From the NCBI GenBank assembly GCA_963677755.1, contig OY782506.1:372001-436000 (forward strand): a stretch of DNA of 64,000 nucleotides. Reading direction: 5' to 3'. The notes beneath the pieces were generated by a model that was not told the origin of the DNA, searched no databases, and saw only the letters and a list, made by a program, of their open reading frames with translations. Source of the DNA: JAIOSF01 sp963677755. GTDB taxonomy: Bacteria; Campylobacterota; Campylobacteria; Campylobacterales; Arcobacteraceae. Within the stretch, counting starts at the first letter, position 1. The number at the start of each line of letters is the position of its first letter. Shown one piece after another: positions 15,552 to 23,477 of this stretch. The position numbers and the translations under genes were made by a program.

Positions 15552-16879
15552 TGGATATGACTCCAAAACAGATAGTATCTTATCTTGATGATTATATCAT
15601 CGGTCAAAATGATGCAAAAAAAACAATCGCAATAGCTTTACGAAACAGATATAGAAGAATGCAGTTGGATCACGAACTTCAAGAAGAGATTATGCCTAAA
15701 AATATTCTGATGATTGGAAGTACGGGTGTTGGTAAAACAGAAATTGCAAGAAGAATGGCAAAGATGATGAATCTTCCATTTATCAAAGTTGAAGCAAGTA
15801 AATACACTGAAGTTGGATATGTAGGAAGAGAAGTTGAGTCTATGATTAAAGATTTAGCACATGAATCATACAATCTAGTAACAAAAGAGTATGAAGAACA
15901 AATTAAAGGTTCAATTGATGATGAGGTTATCAAACAAATTGTAGAGATACTTGTACCACCACTTCCTGAATCTGCTAGTGAAAATGCACAAGAATCATTT
16001 ATCAAAACCTATAATATGATGGAATCTAAGGTTAAAGATGGTTCGATGGATGATAAAAAAATTACAATTGAACTTCCTAAAACTACCCATGTTGAAATTG
16101 TTGATAGCAACTTGCCTATGGATATGAGTGCTATTAGTGAAAGTATCAATAATATGATGGGAAAAATGGGCAAAGAGAAGATAAAAAAAGAGGTTACTAT
16201 AAAAGAAGCGAAAGTACAACTTCGCGCATTAGCTAGTGATAATCTACTTGATAAAGAGGCTCTAAAACAAGAAGCTGTAAGTAGATGTGAAAATGGTGGT
16301 ATTATTTTTCTTGATGAGATAGATAAAATAGCAACTGGAAATAGCAGTAAAAATCAAGACCCAAGTAAAGAGGGTGTTCAAAGAGACTTGCTTCCAATAG
16401 TTGAGGGTAGTAGCGTACATACAAAATATGGACAGATTAAAACTGATCATATTTTATTTATAGCAGCAGGTGCTTTTCATGTAAGTAAACCTAGTGATTT
16501 ACTTCCAGAGTTGCAAGGAAGATTTCCTTTACGAGTAGAGTTAAATCCTTTAGATGAAAATGCTTTATACAAAATATTAACAAATACAAAAAATTCACTT
16601 TTAAGACAATATGAAGCGTTACTAAAAGTGGAAGGTGTAAATTTAACTTTTGAAGATGATGCAATTAAATCATTTGCTAGACTTAGTGTAAGTGCAAATG
16701 AGAAAGCAGAAGATATCGGTGCAAGAAGATTACATACAGTTATTGAAAAAGTATTAGAAGATATTAGTTTTGATGCAGATGAACATAGTGGAGAGACAAT
16801 AACCGTTACAAAAGAGTTAGTGGAAGATAAGTTAGAAGATATTGCACAAAATGAAGATACTGCTCGATATATTTTATAA
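15551..16879 (+). CDS. hslU: HslU unfoldase ATPase subunit
   Basis: HslU is the AAA+ unfoldase that feeds substrates into HslV. Of 442 residues, the N-terminus reads TPKQIVSYLDDYIIGQNDAKK, Walker A is GSTGVGKTEIARR, the pore loop region is KYTEVGYVGREVES, an inserted I-domain spans about 110-240, Walker B is GGIIFLDEIDKIA, and the arginine-finger region and sensor 2 (EDIGARRLHTV) follow. The C-terminal ARYIL tail inserts into HslV pockets. Its ATG overlaps the hslV stop. The I-domain is rich in methionine and lysine but otherwise ordinary. Confidence 0.98.
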   Translation: MDMTPKQIVSYLDDYIIGQNDAKKTIAIALRNRYRRMQLDHELQEEIMPKNILMIGSTGVGKTEIARRMAKMMNLPFIKVEASKYTEVGYVGREVESMIKDLAHESYNLVTKEYEEQIKGSIDDEVIKQIVEILVPPLPESASENAQESFIKTYNMMESKVKDGSMDDKKITIELPKTTHVEIVDSNLPMDMSAISESINNMMGKMGKEKIKKEVTIKEAKVQLRALASDNLLDKEALKQEAVSRCENGGIIFLDEIDKIATGNSSKNQDPSKEGVQRDLLPIVEGSSVHTKYGQIKTDHILFIAAGAFHVSKPSDLLPELQGRFPLRVELNPLDENALYKILTNTKNSLLRQYEALLKVEGVNLTFEDDAIKSFARLSVSANEKAEDIGARRLHTVIEKVLEDISFDADEHSGETITVTKELVEDKLEDIAQNEDTARYIL

Positions 16880-16932
16880 TGGCATAAGATAGGTTTGGTT
16901 AGAATAATTAATAATTAATTTTGGAGAAAGTT

Positions 16933-17226
16933 ATGAAAATTTCAAGTTTTGAAGATGTAGAAGCAGAAGGTTATGAAATTTGTTTTGTACATAGTGGTTG
17001 TGATGGGGATGCGGATGTTGTTATTATAGATATCAATAGTATATTTGATTATGAAGAGAAAAAACATGATTTATGTAAAGAGAAGTTTACTTCAATTGCA
17101 ATAATAGATGACCCAAGTGATTATGATGCATTTAAGAACTTTGGAATAACAGCTTGGATAAAAAGAGAAGATGTGTCTAAATTACCAGAACTTCTAAAAG
17201 AAGTTGAAACAAGAATGGCTGCTTAG
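16933..17226 (+). CDS. small receiver-like protein of unknown function
   Basis: The 97-residue protein starts at ATG 16933, chosen because GGAGAAAG lies 2-9 nt upstream in the correct window; a TTG at 16921 in the same frame overlaps that SD and is rejected. The sequence resembles a response-regulator fold missing its first strand and helix: ADVVIIDINSIF like beta-3 with an aspartate at the phosphoacceptor place, FTSIAIIDDPSDYDAF like beta-4/alpha-4, and ITAWIKREDVSKLPELL like beta-5/alpha-5 with the conserved lysine. Cys-rich CFVHSGCDGDAD precedes it. Whether it is phosphorylated is doubtful since the acidic pair is missing. It sits between hslU and tatD. Confidence 0.65.
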   Translation: MKISSFEDVEAEGYEICFVHSGCDGDADVVIIDINSIFDYEEKKHDLCKEKFTSIAIIDDPSDYDAFKNFGITAWIKREDVSKLPELLKEVETRMAA

Positions 17227-17244
17227 TCTTTTTTTGTTTAGTTA

Positions 17245-18030
17245 ATGTCAATTATAGATACACATTGTCATCTTGATAATCTACAATATCAAGATGATAT
17301 AGATGAAGTTATTCAAACAGCACTTAAAAATGGTATTGAAGCTTTTTTAATACCTGGTGCAGATCCAAAAGACTTACCAAAAGCAGTAGAATTAAGTGAA
17401 AAGTATGATGAGGTATTTTTTGCAGTGGGTGTTCACCCTTATGATGTAGATAATTTCGATTTAGAAATTTTAGAAAAATATGTAACTCACCCTAAATGTA
17501 TAGCAATAGGAGAGTGTGGGTTAGATTATTTTAGGCTCCCTGAAAATGAAGAAGAAAAACTCCAAAATATACAACTTCAAAAAGATATTTTTATCGCACA
17601 AATCGAGTTTGCAAAAAAAGTAAATAAACCTTTAATAATACATATACGAGATGCTTCAGATGATAGTCGCACTATTTTACTAGAATCTAAGGCAGAAGAA
17701 GTTGGTGGAGTTTTGCATTGTTATAATGCTAGTGAACACCTTCTTATGTTGAGTGAACATAATTTTTATTTTGGTATAGGTGGAGTAGTAACTTTTAAAA
17801 ATGCAAAAAAATTAGTGGAAGTTTTACCAAAAATTCCATTAGAAAAACTTGTGATAGAAACAGATGCACCCTATTTAACACCACATCCATTTAGAGGGTC
17901 AAGAAATGCTCCAACATATACAAATAACATTGCTCAAAAAATATCAGAAATATTAAATAAGTCAAAAAAAGAGATAGAAAATTTAACTACAAAGAACGCA
18001 AAAGCCTTATTTAAAGAGTTTAATAGATAA
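17245..18030 (+). CDS. tatD: TatD-family metal-dependent hydrolase
   Basis: The 261-residue protein is a TIM-barrel amidohydrolase-type nuclease. Metal and active-site motifs are in order: DTHCHLD (residues 5-11), IAIGECGLDYF with the bridging glutamate (about 92), PLIIHIRDA, GVLHCYNAS and VIETDAPYLTPHPFRG. TatD enzymes are 3'-5' exo- or deoxyribonucleases active in DNA repair and in degrading DNA in apoptosis-like settings. It is followed 49 nt later by the lytic transglycosylase gene, an order also found in Campylobacter. No strong Shine-Dalgarno precedes the ATG. Confidence 0.95.
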   Translation: MSIIDTHCHLDNLQYQDDIDEVIQTALKNGIEAFLIPGADPKDLPKAVELSEKYDEVFFAVGVHPYDVDNFDLEILEKYVTHPKCIAIGECGLDYFRLPENEEEKLQNIQLQKDIFIAQIEFAKKVNKPLIIHIRDASDDSRTILLESKAEEVGGVLHCYNASEHLLMLSEHNFYFGIGGVVTFKNAKKLVEVLPKIPLEKLVIETDAPYLTPHPFRGSRNAPTYTNNIAQKISEILNKSKKEIENLTTKNAKALFKEFNR

Positions 18031-18079
18031 ATTTAGATAAAATATCTACAATTATTAAATTTAATTTAAAGGTATCTTA

Positions 18080-19465
18080 TTGAAATTGTTTTTTAAAGTA
18101 ATATTATTATCCCTTGTAGCATCTGTTTTAAATGCTACGCTTGTCAGTACAGCATTTGTAAATAGTGATTTAAAGGTTTTAGAAGAGTTAGATATAAGTA
18201 GTGAATATATTACAGATTATCAGCTACAACGAGAGTTTCAAAAGAGTTTAAAATATACTCAAAAAAGATACACACAAAAATTAAATAATGCCTATTTATT
18301 TGTACCTAAAATCAAAAAAGTTTTGCGAGAAAACAATATCCCATCAGCATTTTTATATCTTGTTATGGCAGAATCTAATTTTATTTTAGATGCATCTAGT
18401 CATAAGAGTGCAAAAGGGATGTGGCAGTTTATGGAAGGAACTGCAAATCATTATGGACTTAAAACAGATGATTTTATTGATGAGAGAATGGATATTGTAA
18501 AATCAACACAAGCAGCAGTAAAGTATCTTCAAAGACTTCATGATATGTTTGATAAATGGTATCTTGCAGCAGTTGCATACAATTGTGGTGAGGGAAGAGT
18601 AATAGAGGGGTTAACAAGAGCTACAATAGATATGCATTGTGAAGATGTTGGATACAAAGTATGTAGAAAAGATCCTAAAATCAATAAATATAGAAGAACA
18701 ATTAGAAACTATCAAATGAAAAGAGTTAAGTTTAGAGAACTTAATAAAGTATATAGACAAGTTAAAAAATGGAAATATAAACCAGATATTGACAAACTTT
18801 TAGTTGTACAAAAAAGTGTTAAAAGACAATATTTACCAGAAGAAAGTCGTGGATATATCAGAAAAATAATTACATTAGCGATGATGAATAATAGTGATTT
18901 TTTAATTAAAGATGAAAATACACACCTTTTAAATAGAGGAATAAGTGATCCAATTGCAAATATAGAGGTAAAAGGTGGAGTTCTTTTACGAAATGTTGCA
19001 GAGGTCATAGGGATAGAAAAAGATAAATTAAAAGAGTTAAATCAACATATAAAACGAAATATACTACCAATGGATAATGATACTTATACATTGTATATTC
19101 CATATTCTAAACTTTCAAGATACAATGCAAATAAACAAAATCTTAAATCAACACAATATGAAGTGTATAAAGTAAGAAGAGGTGATACTTTAGCTGCAAT
19201 AGGGAGAAAATATTCTTTAAACTATAAAACTATTAAAAAACACAATCATCTAAAAAATAATGTATTAAGTATCAATCAAGAGCTTGTAATACCTATCGAT
19301 CCAGAGCTGTATAAAAGAGATATAAAATATACAGTAAGAGTTGGTGATACACTTAGTAAAATTGCAACAAAACACAAGATAGACTTTAAAAAATTGATGA
19401 AAGACAATAATTTAAAAACAAGTATGATAAAAATAGGAGATAAAATTGTTATTAAGTTTAGATAA
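18080..19465 (+). CDS. LysM-containing SLT lytic transglycosylase (MltD-like)
   Basis: The 461-residue envelope enzyme cleaves peptidoglycan to 1,6-anhydro muropeptides. It has a signal peptide (KLFFKVILLSLVASVLNA, cleavage near residue 19), an SLT domain with the catalytic glutamate in LYLVMAESNFILDA, then SAKGMWQFMEGTANHYGL and AVAYNCGEGRV, and two C-terminal LysM repeats (YKVRRGDTLAAIGRKYSL and YTVRVGDTLSKIATKHKI) that bind glycan. The start is a TTG preceded by AAAGG, 6-8 nt upstream. Its last 20 nt overlap the rlpA-like gene. There is no lipobox, so it is probably periplasmic and soluble. Confidence 0.92.
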   Translation: MKLFFKVILLSLVASVLNATLVSTAFVNSDLKVLEELDISSEYITDYQLQREFQKSLKYTQKRYTQKLNNAYLFVPKIKKVLRENNIPSAFLYLVMAESNFILDASSHKSAKGMWQFMEGTANHYGLKTDDFIDERMDIVKSTQAAVKYLQRLHDMFDKWYLAAVAYNCGEGRVIEGLTRATIDMHCEDVGYKVCRKDPKINKYRRTIRNYQMKRVKFRELNKVYRQVKKWKYKPDIDKLLVVQKSVKRQYLPEESRGYIRKIITLAMMNNSDFLIKDENTHLLNRGISDPIANIEVKGGVLLRNVAEVIGIEKDKLKELNQHIKRNILPMDNDTYTLYIPYSKLSRYNANKQNLKSTQYEVYKVRRGDTLAAIGRKYSLNYKTIKKHNHLKNNVLSINQELVIPIDPELYKRDIKYTVRVGDTLSKIATKHKIDFKKLMKDNNLKTSMIKIGDKIVIKFR

Positions 19466-20264
19466 ATTAGTAGCATCTCTTTTTTTAATTATATTATTTA
19501 CAGGATGTGGTAGCCGATATGGTTATGTAGATAAAAGTTATTACTCATCTTCATATTCAAATCAACAATATCAAAAAACAGCATCAACAACACAAAAAAT
19601 AAATAATAGTAAAGCAATGCATAGAGCAACAATGCGACCTTACGAGGTATTTGGAAAAACATACCATCCAACTGTAGCACATGTGAATGATAATTTTCAA
19701 GGAATTGCTTCTTGGTATGGACCAGATTTTCATGCAAAAAAAACAAGTAATGGTGAGATTTATAATATGTATGCACAAACAGCAGCACACAAAACTTTAC
19801 CAATGAATACAATGGTTCAAGTGGATAACTTAGAAAACGGGAAAAGTACAGTTGTAAGGATTAACGATAGAGGTCCTTTTGTATCAGGAAGAATTATTGA
19901 TTTATCAAATAAAGCGGCACATGATATTAATATGGTTAAAAAAGGAACAGCAAAAGTTAAATTAACAGTTCTAGGATTTAATGGAAAAATTGCAACTACA
20001 TATGAAGAGAAACAAGAAACAGCAACTGTAGGAAATTATTATGTACAAGTTGGCGTGTTTAGACGAAGTGAAGGTGCTAATATTACAAAAAGAAAATTTG
20101 AGATGATTTTAGATGAGAATAAGTATCGAGTTGTATTAAAAGATGGTATGTTTAATGGAGATAAAGTTAAACGAGTATGGATTAGTGGATTTAGAAGTGA
20201 AGATGAAGCAAGAGACTTTAAAGAAACAAATAATCTAAAAACAGCTATGATAATAGCTCAATAA
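19446..20264 (+). CDS. rlpA: RlpA-family lipoprotein with SPOR domain
   Basis: The 272-residue protein is a septal-ring-type lytic transglycosylase. It starts with a lipoprotein signal (LVASLFLIILFTGCGS, lipidated cysteine about residue 21), then a linker, a double-psi beta-barrel (GIASWYGPDFHAKKTSNGEIYNM, then TMVQVDNLENGK and RINDRGPFVSGRIIDLS), and a C-terminal SPOR domain (NYYVQVGVFRRSEGANITKR) that binds denuded glycan at division sites. The start is a TTG at 19446 inside the end of the preceding gene (20-nt overlap), needed to include the full signal sequence. Coupled expression of the two lytic enzymes is likely. Confidence 0.92.
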   Translation: MLLSLDKLVASLFLIILFTGCGSRYGYVDKSYYSSSYSNQQYQKTASTTQKINNSKAMHRATMRPYEVFGKTYHPTVAHVNDNFQGIASWYGPDFHAKKTSNGEIYNMYAQTAAHKTLPMNTMVQVDNLENGKSTVVRINDRGPFVSGRIIDLSNKAAHDINMVKKGTAKVKLTVLGFNGKIATTYEEKQETATVGNYYVQVGVFRRSEGANITKRKFEMILDENKYRVVLKDGMFNGDKVKRVWISGFRSEDEARDFKETNNLKTAMIIAQ

Positions 20265-20273
20265 GGATACTAT

Positions 20274-20846
20274 ATGGAAAAGTTAGAACGAGTTACAAAA
20301 GAGACAAAAATTAGTTGTAGTTTAGATATTAACGGAACTGGAAACTCAAGCATTAAAACAAATATAGGTTTTTTTGATCATATGTTAGAGGCTTTAAGTA
20401 AACATAGTGGAATTGATATTGAGATAACTTGTGATGGTGATACACATGTGGATGATCATCATAGTGTTGAAGATTGTGGTATTGTAATAGGGCAACTTTT
20501 AAAAAAAGAGATATTCCCAATACAAAATGTTGAAAGATATGGAAATGCAACTGTTGTTATGGATGAAGCAAGTGTTACTTGTGCCTTGGATTTGAGTAAT
20601 AGACCTTTTTTAGTATATGAAGTTGATATATTTGGAAAAGTTGGTTCTTTTGATGTGGAACTTGCAGAGGAATTTTTTCATGCATTAGTAATGAATAGTG
20701 GAATAACTGCACATATTATACAAGATAGAGGAAGAAATAAACATCATATTATAGAAGCTGCATTTAAATCTTTTGCTGTTGCATTAAGACGAGCATTAGA
20801 AGTAAATGAAAAGTTAGGAATTCCTAGTACAAAAGGTATTTTATAA
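20274..20846 (+). CDS. hisB: imidazoleglycerol-phosphate dehydratase
   Basis: This 190-residue enzyme catalyses step six of histidine synthesis, dehydrating imidazole glycerol phosphate to imidazole acetol phosphate, as a Mn-dependent 24-mer. The two metal-binding histidine motifs are HVDDHHSVEDCGI (about residues 60-72) and KHHIIEAAFKSFA (about 160-172). FFDHMLEALSKHSG is also conserved. It is the monofunctional form without a histidinol-phosphatase domain. It starts 9 nt after rlpA with AAGGA upstream and ends 1 nt before kdsC; it is the only his gene in the window. Confidence 0.97.
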   Translation: MEKLERVTKETKISCSLDINGTGNSSIKTNIGFFDHMLEALSKHSGIDIEITCDGDTHVDDHHSVEDCGIVIGQLLKKEIFPIQNVERYGNATVVMDEASVTCALDLSNRPFLVYEVDIFGKVGSFDVELAEEFFHALVMNSGITAHIIQDRGRNKHHIIEAAFKSFAVALRRALEVNEKLGIPSTKGIL

Positions 20847-20847
20847 G

Positions 20848-21342
20848 ATGATAGAGCTAATAATACTTGATGTTGATGGTACATTAACAGATGGTTCTAT
20901 TATTTATTCCAATAACGGAGATGAGTTAAAAAACTTTGATGTAAAAGATGGATTAGCTGTTGCTTCGTGGACGAAAAAACTTGGGAAAAAAGCTGCTATT
21001 ATTACAGGAAGAAAGTCTCTTTTAGTAGAAAGAAGAGCAAAAGAATTGGGGATCACTCATCTTTATCAGGGGTATGATAATAAAGATGAAATATTGCAAA
21101 AAATTCTAAAAGAGGAAAATCTTACTTGGGAGCAAACTGCTGCAATTGGTGATGATTTAAATGACTATAAGATGTTAAAAAAAGTTGGACTCTCTTTTGC
21201 TGTTGGAGATGCTGTTGATGATATTAAGTCAATGGTCAATATAGTATGTAAAAAAAATGGCGGTAATGGCGCAGTAAGAGAGATGATTGAGTATATTATA
21301 CAAGAAGATCAGCTAAAAGGGCTAAAAGAGTTATGGGTATAA
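20848..21342 (+). CDS. kdsC: KDO-8-phosphate phosphatase (KdsC-like HAD)
   Basis: The 164-residue C0-type HAD hydrolase has the motif I LIILDVDGTLTDGSI, motif II AIITGRKS, and motif IV IGDDLNDYKML. It removes phosphate from 3-deoxy-D-manno-octulosonate 8-phosphate to give KDO, the first inner-core sugar of lipopolysaccharide. Length and the lack of a cap domain fit KdsC. Its end overlaps lptC by 10 nt, and the same kdsC-lptC-lptA cluster is widespread in proteobacteria, which supports the substrate call. Confidence 0.93.
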   Translation: MIELIILDVDGTLTDGSIIYSNNGDELKNFDVKDGLAVASWTKKLGKKAAIITGRKSLLVERRAKELGITHLYQGYDNKDEILQKILKEENLTWEQTAAIGDDLNDYKMLKKVGLSFAVGDAVDDIKSMVNIVCKKNGGNGAVREMIEYIIQEDQLKGLKELWV

Positions 21343-21854
21343 ATAAGTTTATATATATTTTACTTGTATGCTCTATATTAGTTTTATTTTATGAAAAAGA
21401 TGAAAAAATAATAGTTGTAAATAATGAAGAGATACCAGAAATTAGTTTTTATAATTCAACAGCTTATGATATAACAGACAAGGGTGTAACAGAGATAGTA
21501 AAAGCAGATGAAGCATATCTTTATCAAGAAAGAGAAGAGTTAGTAAATGGTACAATTATCAGTAAAGGTGATAGTCCTAAAAGTGCAAATATAGTTAGCG
21601 GTGATAATTTTACAAAAATAGGGGAACAGCTGTATATTGATGGGAATGTAAATTTACAATTAGAAAATGAGATAGATATACAAACAGAACAGTTAGAATA
21701 TAATCTTAAAACTAAAATTGCAAAGAATAGTTTACCATTTGAAGCAACACAATACAATCACATATTTGATGGTACAAATTTATATGTTGATATGATAAAG
21801 AAATATATAAAATCAGATAATACAAAAATGAAAATAGAGGTTAAAAATGAATAA
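21333..21854 (+). CDS. lptC: LPS export periplasmic protein LptC
   Basis: The 173-residue protein has one N-terminal membrane anchor (KFIYILLVCSILVLFY) and a periplasmic beta-jellyroll (ISFYNSTAYDITDKGV, then repeated strands about every ten residues). LptC receives lipopolysaccharide from LptB2FG and passes it to LptA. Sequence conservation of LptC is low, and the call leans on its position between kdsC and lptA, with which it overlaps by 10 and 8 nt respectively. Confidence 0.88.
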   Translation: MGINKFIYILLVCSILVLFYEKDEKIIVVNNEEIPEISFYNSTAYDITDKGVTEIVKADEAYLYQEREELVNGTIISKGDSPKSANIVSGDNFTKIGEQLYIDGNVNLQLENEIDIQTEQLEYNLKTKIAKNSLPFEATQYNHIFDGTNLYVDMIKKYIKSDNTKMKIEVKNE

Positions 21855-22347
21855 ACTATTGAGCACATTATTATTAATAATAGGTTTTAGTTCACTAAGT
21901 GCAGAAGAAACATACCTGAATATAGATGCTTCTTTTTTTGAAGCAGATGAAAAAAAACAAATTATGATATTTAAAGGAGATGTAAAAATGACTAAAAACA
22001 AAGATATTTTACTTTGTAAAAAACTAGTTATTAATACAGTACCTTCAAAAGATAATGCAAATAAGCAAATACCAAAAGACTATAAAGCGACTGGAAATGT
22101 TCGTTTTACAATACATACAGATCAAAGTATTTTAAAAGGTACTGGAGATACAGTATTTTATTATCCAGATGACTTAAAATACATTATTATAGGAAACGGA
22201 TATCTAGAAGATATTAAAGAGGGGAAAAAAGTAACTGCAAATAAAATATATATCGATGAAAAAACAGGTCATACAAAAATAGATGGTGATGCAAATAAAC
22301 CTGTTAAGTTTAGACTTAAGATTGAAGAAAAGAAGGAAAAAAAGTGA
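21847..22347 (+). CDS. lptA: LPS transport periplasmic protein LptA (OstA-like)
   Basis: The 166-residue protein has a cleavable signal peptide (MNKLLSTLLLIIGFSSLSA) and an OstA-type beta-jellyroll: EADEKKQIMIFKGDVKMTKNK, then DYKATGNVRFTI and GTGDTVFYYPDDLKYIIIGNGYLE. LptA polymerises into the periplasmic bridge carrying lipopolysaccharide to LptDE in the outer membrane. The C-terminus is lysine/glutamate-rich. It overlaps lptC by 8 nt and engB by 4 nt. Confidence 0.92.
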   Translation: MNKLLSTLLLIIGFSSLSAEETYLNIDASFFEADEKKQIMIFKGDVKMTKNKDILLCKKLVINTVPSKDNANKQIPKDYKATGNVRFTIHTDQSILKGTGDTVFYYPDDLKYIIIGNGYLEDIKEGKKVTANKIYIDEKTGHTKIDGDANKPVKFRLKIEEKKEKK

Positions 22348-22961
22348 AAGAGTTAAAAATAGTTGATGCTACTTTTGCAACTTCAGCGCAAAGATTAGAT
22401 GATTCACCTCCGCCAGATAAAGCAGAGATAGCCTTTCTAGGAAGAAGTAATGTGGGGAAAAGTTCATTGTTAAATTCTCTAACAAAGAGAAAAACATTAG
22501 CAAAATCTTCTTCAACTCCAGGGAAAACACAGTTAATTAATTATTTTGATATTACCTTTAAAGATTATAATGAAGAAAATGAACTCAAAAATTATTATGC
22601 CAGATTTGTTGATTTACCAGGATTTGGGTATGCAAAAGTATCAAAATCTCTCAAAAAAAATTGGCACCAAAACTTAACTGATTTTTTAGAACAAAGACCC
22701 TCTTTGCAAATTTTTGTACATCTTATAGATTCAAGACACTCTACACTTGATATAGATAAAAGTGTTGATGAATTTTTAAATCATATTAAAAGAGGCGATC
22801 AAATTATTATCAATGCTTTTACAAAAATAGATAAATTAAAACAAACAGAATTGCAAAAATTAAAAAGAGAATATCCTAATGGTATTTTTGTGAGTAATTT
22901 AAAAAACAAGGGTATTAACTCCTTAGAGAAAAAAATAGCAACTTATTTATTTGGAGAATGA
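22344..22961 (+). CDS. engB: ribosome biogenesis GTPase EngB (YihA/YsxC)
   Basis: The 205-residue GTPase assists late assembly of the 50S subunit. Motifs: G1 GRSNVGKSSLLNSL (about 31-44), G2 around SSTPGKTQLINYF, G3 VDLPGFGYA, and G4 NAFTKIDKL, then G5 VSNLKNKG. It overlaps lptA by 4 nt and the following acetyltransferase gene by 4 nt. Pairing of engB with lptA is the usual Campylobacterota arrangement. Confidence 0.96.
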   Translation: MKELKIVDATFATSAQRLDDSPPPDKAEIAFLGRSNVGKSSLLNSLTKRKTLAKSSSTPGKTQLINYFDITFKDYNEENELKNYYARFVDLPGFGYAKVSKSLKKNWHQNLTDFLEQRPSLQIFVHLIDSRHSTLDIDKSVDEFLNHIKRGDQIIINAFTKIDKLKQTELQKLKREYPNGIFVSNLKNKGINSLEKKIATYLFGE

Positions 22962-23428
22962 AAGTGAAAAATTTTGATTTTTTTAAACCAAATGTACTAG
23001 ATATAGAAAAAATGCAAAAGCTTGTGGCCTCAGATGTAGAAAACGGTAACATTCTAGATAGAAATTACAATGAGATGGCAACAACAATTCGTTCGTATAC
23101 AGCTGTCAAAGATGGTGATGAAGTTATAGGTTTTATTGCTTTGCATATACATACTATTGAGTTAGCAGAGATTCGAAGTTTAGTAGTAAAAGAAAGTTAT
23201 AGAAATCATGGAATTGCTAAAGAACTTATCCAAAGAACAATAGAAGAGGCAAAGTCTTTACAATTAGAACGCTTACTAGTTCTTACTTATAAGAAACAAT
23301 TATTTGAATTTTTTAATTTTGTTGAGATTCCAAAAGAGAGTATTCCAGAGACAAAAATATGGGCAGATTGTATTAAGTGTAAACATTTTCCAGTATGTGA
23401 TGAAGTTTCTTTAGTGTTAGATATTTAA
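22958..23428 (+). CDS. argA: GNAT-type N-acetylglutamate synthase
   Basis: The 156-residue GNAT protein has the acetyl-CoA-binding segment LVVKESYRNHGIAKELIQRTIEEA (V-x-x-x-x-R-x-x-G-I-A/G). Its C-terminus, WADCIKCKHFPVCDEVSLVL, with three cysteines, is the hallmark of the short stand-alone NAGS enzymes described in Mycobacterium, archaea and Campylobacter rather than of generic GNAT enzymes. The reaction is glutamate plus acetyl-CoA to N-acetylglutamate, the first step of arginine synthesis. The cysteines may bind metal. It overlaps engB by 4 nt, and argJ lies at 27.3-28.5 kb on the other strand. Confidence 0.75.
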   Translation: MKVKNFDFFKPNVLDIEKMQKLVASDVENGNILDRNYNEMATTIRSYTAVKDGDEVIGFIALHIHTIELAEIRSLVVKESYRNHGIAKELIQRTIEEAKSLQLERLLVLTYKKQLFEFFNFVEIPKESIPETKIWADCIKCKHFPVCDEVSLVLDI

Positions 23429-23439
23429 TCTCTTTTATG

Positions 23440-23445
23440 TATAAT
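23440..23445 (+). promoter_or_regulatory. candidate -10 box for the CZB chemoreceptor
   Basis: TATAAT 33 nt before the ATG at 23478, which also has a strong TAAGGAG Shine-Dalgarno 8 nt upstream. This suggests the chemoreceptor is transcribed on its own. Confidence 0.5.
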
Positions 23446-23477
23446 AGTTAATATTATATTGAGTAAGGAGACTGAAG

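Noticed and set aside
16921..16932. TTG start for the small receiver-like gene
   Set aside because: The TTG overlaps the GGAGAAAG that serves the ATG at 16933.
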